From the NCBI GenBank assembly GCA_045590155.1, contig JAZNQL010000017.1, forward strand, positions 1 through 17,321: 17,321 bases of DNA, written 5' to 3'. Positions 12,684-17,321 of the stretch are shown here, one piece after another. The position numbers were made by a program, and so were the translations under genes. This stretch comes from JAZNQL01 sp045590155. Its GTDB lineage: Bacteria; Bacillota; Clostridia; UMGS1883; UMGS1540. How positions within the stretch are numbered: the first letter of the stretch is position 1; the number at the start of each line of letters is the position of its first letter. A model generated the notes under the pieces. That model did not search any database and was not told the origin of the DNA. It was given only the letters and a program-made list of their open reading frames with translations.

Positions 12684-15101
12684 ATGAAAGCAATAATAAT
12701 GGCTGGCGGGGAAGGAACCCGTTTAAGACCTCTTACCTGCACAATGCCAAAACCAATGGCAAGGGTAATGAACAAACCGATAATGGAGCATATCATAAAC
12801 CTGCTCAAAAGAAATAATATCACAGATATAGCGGTAACCCTTATGTATATGCCGGAAGAGATAAAAGAATATTTTGGTAACGGCGAAAAATTCGGAGTAA
12901 ATATATCATATTTTTGCGAAAAAGAGCCTTTGGGCACAGCGGGAAGTGTTAAAGCTGCCTCGGAATTTATTGATGATGATTTTCTTGTAATCAGCGGGGA
13001 TGCCCTGTGCGATATAGATTTGAATGAATGTATAAAGTATCATAAAGAAAAGCAAAGCGACGCAACACTCGTATTAAAATCAATGGAAGTTCCGCTTCCT
13101 TATGGTGTGGTCGTTACAAATGCAGAAGGAAGAGTAATTAGATTTTTAGAAAAACCTATGTGGAGCCAGGTGTTCAGCGATACTGTAAATACAGGCATAT
13201 ATATTCTCTCGCCTTCGGTATTAGAGGCAATAGATCAAGTTCCGTGTGACTTTTCAAAGGATGTTTTTCCAATCCTTTTAAGCGAGGGCAAGCCAATATA
13301 CGGCTATCTTACAGAAGGCTATTGGTGTGATATAGGTAACCTTGATGCCTACCGGCATTGTCATTACGATATAATGGATAATAAATTAAAACTTGATATC
13401 GAAGCTACCGATTATAAGGTTGAGGAAGGTGCAAAAATAGGGAAACCCGTCTTTATAGGTAACGGCAGTGTAATAAAAAAAGGAGCAACCATAGATGCTT
13501 ACAGCGTGATAGGGGATAATGTAACTGTGTATCCCGGGGCATCTGTAAAACGCAGTATAATTTATGACGGAACTGTTATAGGACATAATTCACAAATACG
13601 CGGAGCAGTAATATGTAAAAAGAGTGTTATAAAACAAGGCGCTTCTGTATACGAGCAGTGCATTGTAGGCGAAAACTCGGTAATAGGAGAAGATACAAAA
13701 ATAAAGCCCGGCGTAAAAATCTGGCCATCTAAAGTGTGCGGCGACGGCGAAATTATAAACGAAAATATTATATGGGGCAATGCATTAAAAAGCGGACTTT
13801 TCGACGAAATACGAATAAAAGGCGAGGTAAACACAGATATAAGCCCCTTTCTTGCAAGCAGAATAGGAGCAGCCTTCGGGAGTATGCAAAAGGGAGGTAA
13901 AATAGCCGTAGCATCTGACGGCAGCGGAGCGGCAGATATGTTAAAAGCAGCCGTAAGGTCCGGACTTATGTCAACAGGTGCAAAGGTGTTTGATTTTGGT
14001 GCACAGCAAATACCCGTTACAAGAGCGGGAGTTTATTCTCATAATCTTTGCGGCGGGATACACATTTCCTCTTATTGCGATAAAGATGGTGGAGCGTGTC
14101 ATCTTGATATACTTGACTCTAACGGGGCAAATATAAGCAGAGATGCAGAGCGAAAACTCGAAAGAATTTTAAACTTCGAGGAATTTGTAAGGGCAGAACC
14201 CGACGAAATCCACGAACCTGCATATATAGGCGAATATAAATTTTATTATCTTGAAAGTATATTAAATTCCCTTTCTTCCGAAAAAATTGATAAAAAGGTT
14301 TTATTTGGATTTTCGGGCAAATCGGAGGGTGTGCGTGATATACTTTCGTCGGCAGCAGAAGAACTTGGGGCAAGTTTTTATTTTAAAGAAAACATAAATC
14401 TTCACGACGAAGAATCAGTAAAAATTTTTGCAGAAGAAACGGTTTTGCGAGGATGTGCCTTTGGCGCAGTATTTGACAGATTCTGTGAAAAAATGATACT
14501 GATAGACGAGCGTGGAAGTATTATAGATCAAGACCTTTACACAGTTCTTACAGCTCTTATAATAATGAAAAAGTACAAAAATCCGTTAATAGTTGCAAGC
14601 GTTTCTGTTCCTGATGCAATAGACAAGCTTGCCACAAAATACGGAGCGCGCATTTTAAAAACCAAGGAATCCGAGCTTGATATTATGCAGATAATGTCAA
14701 ACGATAAAGAAAACAATGAAATGCGTGATGAATTCTTATTTGCCTGCGATGCAGCAGGAACAACGATAAAAATACTTGATTATTTAAATAGCGAAAACCT
14801 ATCTCTTTCAACGCTTACCTCCGAAATACCTCCATTTTATATAGTCAGAAGGGATATTCCCTGCAAAACAGGCGAAAAAGGCAAAATAATAAAAGAAATA
14901 AGCAAAGACCTTAAAAACAACAGTGAAGTAGGGGTAAGGATAGAAGAAAATAATGCACGCATTCTTATAATACCTCATGCAACCCGACCAATGTGCAGGA
15001 TAATCTGCGAGTCAGAAAACGAAGAATACGCCGAAGCCCTGACCGAAATATACGAAGAAAAAATAAATGAAATAAAAAATATCAAAACGGGCAATAATTA
15101 A
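12684..15101 (+). CDS. Sugar-1-phosphate nucleotidyltransferase fused to degenerate phosphomannomutase-like domain
   Basis: This 805-residue protein has three parts. Residues 1-235 form a nucleotidyltransferase with GGEGTRLRPLT...PKPM (8-25), Asp106 in SGDALCDID, Lys157 in FLEKP and Asp216 in GYWCDIGN, all expected for making an NDP-sugar from a sugar 1-phosphate. Residues 240-375 are hexapeptide repeats (left-handed beta-helix), for example KIGKPVFIGNGSVIKKGATI. Residues 385-800 align with phosphomannomutase/phosphoglucomutase, but the catalytic-serine loop reads HISSYCDKDGG (Tyr464), the metal loop reads FDRFCEKMILID (598-608), no GExSGH loop is visible, and the phosphate site reads IPHATRP (763-769). 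The mutase half is therefore probably inactive. Such fusions are usually annotated as mannose-1-phosphate guanylyltransferase; the real substrate is uncertain. AGGAGG lies 4 nt before the ATG and overlaps the end of the DUF4363 gene. Confidence 0.9.
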   Translation: MKAIIMAGGEGTRLRPLTCTMPKPMARVMNKPIMEHIINLLKRNNITDIAVTLMYMPEEIKEYFGNGEKFGVNISYFCEKEPLGTAGSVKAASEFIDDDFLVISGDALCDIDLNECIKYHKEKQSDATLVLKSMEVPLPYGVVVTNAEGRVIRFLEKPMWSQVFSDTVNTGIYILSPSVLEAIDQVPCDFSKDVFPILLSEGKPIYGYLTEGYWCDIGNLDAYRHCHYDIMDNKLKLDIEATDYKVEEGAKIGKPVFIGNGSVIKKGATIDAYSVIGDNVTVYPGASVKRSIIYDGTVIGHNSQIRGAVICKKSVIKQGASVYEQCIVGENSVIGEDTKIKPGVKIWPSKVCGDGEIINENIIWGNALKSGLFDEIRIKGEVNTDISPFLASRIGAAFGSMQKGGKIAVASDGSGAADMLKAAVRSGLMSTGAKVFDFGAQQIPVTRAGVYSHNLCGGIHISSYCDKDGGACHLDILDSNGANISRDAERKLERILNFEEFVRAEPDEIHEPAYIGEYKFYYLESILNSLSSEKIDKKVLFGFSGKSEGVRDILSSAAEELGASFYFKENINLHDEESVKIFAEETVLRGCAFGAVFDRFCEKMILIDERGSIIDQDLYTVLTALIIMKKYKNPLIVASVSVPDAIDKLATKYGARILKTKESELDIMQIMSNDKENNEMRDEFLFACDAAGTTIKILDYLNSENLSLSTLTSEIPPFYIVRRDIPCKTGEKGKIIKEISKDLKNNSEVGVRIEENNARILIIPHATRPMCRIICESENEEYAEALTEIYEEKINEIKNIKTGNN

Positions 15102-15108
15102 CAAAGAT

Positions 15109-15135
15109 AAAGCAGCTTAAAAGCTGCTTTTCTTG
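15109..15135 (+). terminator. Terminator after the nucleotidyltransferase fusion gene
   Basis: AAAGCAGCT (15109-15117) pairs with AGCTGCTTT (15122-15130) around a 4-nt loop and is followed by TTCTT. The stem is short but GC-containing. It lies 8 nt after the fusion gene's stop and 18 nt before the GT84 start, so the large gene downstream may depend on read-through. Confidence 0.75.
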
Positions 15136-15147
15136 TAAGGAGGCATT

Positions 15148-17321
15148 ATGAGAAAAATACTTAAAAGAAGCTTTAGATATATAAGTCATGAATATGAAAA
15201 AAGAGTAAGCAAAAGCAATATAACCCCAGGGTCTGCAGAAGAATGGCTTGTAGATAACTTTTATATAATAGAAGATGATGCAAAAAGCCTCATGCAAGCC
15301 TTGAAAAACGAAAAGGTATACTCTAAAAAGAAAAAAGAATCTGTATTGCCAAAAGCGTATGAGTATTTAAGAGAAAATGATTTGCTTGTAAACGAAGCTG
15401 ATTTGTCAGACTTTCTTGAACGCAAACAAAAAATAACTCCATTTTCTCTTTCAGAACTAGAAATCTTTCTTGATACATTAAAAGTAGCAGTTATATCCGA
15501 AATAGCAGATATGGGCTTTTCGGATTCGGCAAAAATGAGCAACGCCATAAAATCTCTTTGTGCAATACGGGATATAGATTGGAAAAGTATGTTTGCAGAG
15601 CAAAGCGTTACCGATAAAATTTTATCTTCGGATATAGTTTATTGCGATATGAGCGATGAAAGCAAAAATTATTACCGCAAACAAATAAAAGCTATATCTC
15701 AAACTCTCAATGTGCCCGAAGAGGATATAGCAACAAAGGCAATAGCACTTTGTAAAAACAAAAAAGAAAAGGAAGGTCATGTAGGGTATTACCTTTTTTC
15801 AAAAGGAAAGAGCATACTTTTCGAAAGCTTTGGTAATAAAGTAAGAAAAAAACAAGGTAAAAAAATATATTTTATAATGATAGCATTGCTTACCTCATTT
15901 ATCTTGGCACCCGTATATATTCACACAAAAAGTCTTATGGGTGTGTTGCTTGCATTTTTGCCCATTTTTGATATAAGTATAAATCTTGTAAACTATGCTA
16001 TTTTAAAGGTAGTACCTCAAAGACATATTCCAAGATTAAGAGAAGAAAAATGCAAAAACACACCCTTGCTCGTAATATATCCTGTGCTTTTAGGGGATAG
16101 CAGCACAGCAAAAAAAATGTGTCATAATATGGAGGTTGCATATCTTGCCAATAAAAGTGAAAACATTTATTTTTCAATAGTGGGAGATTTTCGTGACAGT
16201 GACAAAAAAGATATGCCATCGGATAACGAAATAATAATTGCTGCCAAAAAAGAGATTAAAGAGTTAAATGAAAAATACGGACAACACTTTTTCCTCCTTC
16301 ACAGGGAACGAAGCTATAATTCTGTGCAGAAAAAGTGGCTCGGACGGGAACGCAAAAGAGGAGCAATAGAAGATTTAAACAGGTTTTTACACGGCAAATA
16401 TACTTTTAAACATATAGAGGGCAACACAGAAAAAATAAAAGGGATAAAATATGTTTTAACATTAGATGCTGATACATTTCTTCCAAAAGATGCTGCATTA
16501 AAGCTTTTGGGAGTTATGCTGCATCCGCTTAATAAGCCACGCATAAAAAACGGAGTTGTTTACGAGGGTTATTCTATAATAGAACCAAGAATAAGCACAG
16601 AGCTTTTAAGCTGTAACAAGTCGTTTTTTGCTTCTGTATATGCGGGTCAGGGAGGAGTAGACACATATTCGTCTACCGTACCCGATATATATACAGATCT
16701 TTTTGGAGAATCGGTATTCACAGGCAAAGGAATTTATGATGCAGATATATTTGCAAAATGTATGGACGGAAAACTTCCTGATAACACAGTTTTAAGCCAT
16801 GACCTTTTGGAAAGTTGTTATTGTAGGTGCGCTCTGGCTTCTGATGTGGAAGTATATGATGGATTCCCTCATCGCTTTTCATCCTATGCAACACGATTGC
16901 ACAGATGGATAAGAGGCGACTGGCAGATAATAACCTGGCTTTTTGATAAAAAAATTTCCAATCTTTCAAAGTGGAAGATATTTGATAATTTAAGACGAAG
17001 TTTCAACCCCGTATCGCAGGTAGCTCTTATAATTTTTGCGTGCAGCTTTCTGTGGGAATATAAATTTGTGTGGATTTTAACAGCCATCCTTTCCCTTACA
17101 CTTCCTATGCTTTTATATCTTTTTGATGCATTTTTGTCAAAAAGTTATATTTATATAGGAGACAAAATAAATGCCGATATAGTTTACGGTGTACGTGCCT
17201 ATATTTATCAAAGCACTCTTTCGGTAATACTTTTAGCATATACAGCAGTTATTTCGTTAAATGCTGCTTTTTTGGGATTATACAGGCGTATAAATAAAAC
17301 CAAAGCGCTCCAGTGGGTAAC
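15148..17321 (+). CDS. Cyclic beta-1,2-glucan synthase-type protein, GT84 region (partial, 3' end outside window)
   Basis: The reading frame is open from the ATG at 15148 to the window edge (724 codons), with GGAGG 4 nt upstream. The family (NdvB/ChvB-like) makes beta-1,2-glucan from UDP-glucose at the membrane. N-terminal marks are AEEWLVDNFYIIED (30-43), ITPFSLSELEIF (about 95-106), DMSDESKNYYRKQI (near 167) and HVGYYLFSKGK (from His211). The GT84 core has LTLDADTFLP with DxD at 440-442, the stretch SVFTGKGIYDADIF, SHDLLE (550-555) and RWIRGDWQ (586-593). Hydrophobic segments lie at about 240-286, 622-660 and 680-715. Full-length family members are very large and usually end in a GH94 phosphorylase-like region, which would lie beyond this window. 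Nothing in the visible part is broken. Confidence 0.92.
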   Translation, partial: MRKILKRSFRYISHEYEKRVSKSNITPGSAEEWLVDNFYIIEDDAKSLMQALKNEKVYSKKKKESVLPKAYEYLRENDLLVNEADLSDFLERKQKITPFSLSELEIFLDTLKVAVISEIADMGFSDSAKMSNAIKSLCAIRDIDWKSMFAEQSVTDKILSSDIVYCDMSDESKNYYRKQIKAISQTLNVPEEDIATKAIALCKNKKEKEGHVGYYLFSKGKSILFESFGNKVRKKQGKKIYFIMIALLTSFILAPVYIHTKSLMGVLLAFLPIFDISINLVNYAILKVVPQRHIPRLREEKCKNTPLLVIYPVLLGDSSTAKKMCHNMEVAYLANKSENIYFSIVGDFRDSDKKDMPSDNEIIIAAKKEIKELNEKYGQHFFLLHRERSYNSVQKKWLGRERKRGAIEDLNRFLHGKYTFKHIEGNTEKIKGIKYVLTLDADTFLPKDAALKLLGVMLHPLNKPRIKNGVVYEGYSIIEPRISTELLSCNKSFFASVYAGQGGVDTYSSTVPDIYTDLFGESVFTGKGIYDADIFAKCMDGKLPDNTVLSHDLLESCYCRCALASDVEVYDGFPHRFSSYATRLHRWIRGDWQIITWLFDKKISNLSKWKIFDNLRRSFNPVSQVALIIFACSFLWEYKFVWILTAILSLTLPMLLYLFDAFLSKSYIYIGDKINADIVYGVRAYIYQSTLSVILLAYTAVISLNAAFLGLYRRINKTKALQWV

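Noticed and set aside
1..17321. CRISPR arrays, insertion sequences, toxin-antitoxin or defence genes
   Set aside because: I read both strands and saw no spaced direct repeats, transposase motifs or recognisable defence domains.

Overview
The window is chromosomal DNA from a low-GC, spore-forming member of the Clostridia (Firmicutes). Supporting signs are AT-rich codon use, strong GGAGG-type ribosome binding sites, GTG and TTG starts, a CarD-ispD-ispF block, GatCAB amidotransferase genes, a DUF1540 protein and a pair of CotF-like spore-coat genes. The genus cannot be fixed from sequence alone. Nearly all of the window is coding. I see no phage, transposon, CRISPR, rRNA or tRNA, and no defence system. 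The content is mostly core metabolism.

Layout. (1) 39-3539, plus strand: carD-like regulator, ispD and ispF (MEP isoprenoid pathway), pgi (glycolysis), and a small uncharacterised P-loop protein. (2) thrC (3624-5117), with a strong hairpin terminator only 33 nt in front of its start codon. (3) A minus-strand DUF1540 cysteine-rich mini-protein (5170-5346). (4) 5430-9128, plus strand: a metallophosphoesterase followed by overlapping gatC-gatA-gatB, the tRNA-dependent amidotransferase. (5) Two small minus-strand CotF-like genes (9145-9600), sharing a two-way terminator with gatB. (6) rsmD-coaD-coiled-coil protein (9754-11208), behind a good vegetative-type promoter. (7) A TspO/MBR membrane protein (11268-11738) with a long inverted repeat over its promoter/RBS region. 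(8) DUF421 (YetF-like) membrane protein, DUF4363 protein and an 805-residue sugar nucleotidyltransferase fused to a phosphomannomutase-like domain (11819-15101). (9) The first 724 codons of a very large cyclic beta-1,2-glucan synthase-type (GT84) protein, cut by the window end.

How the parts relate. Groups 1, 4 and 6 are housekeeping: isoprenoid precursors, hexose phosphate, mischarged tRNA repair, 16S rRNA methylation and coenzyme A. Groups 8 and 9 point to the cell surface: a nucleotide-sugar-type enzyme next to a beta-1,2-glucan synthase. Groups 3 and 5 carry small proteins typical of sporulating Firmicutes.

The observations most worth a second look are: a perfect 10-nt alternative pairing that could act as an antiterminator in front of thrC; the loss by eye of all four catalytic motifs in the phosphomannomutase-like half of the fusion protein; and the inverted repeat at tspO. 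I did not find evidence for a wholly new multi-gene system.
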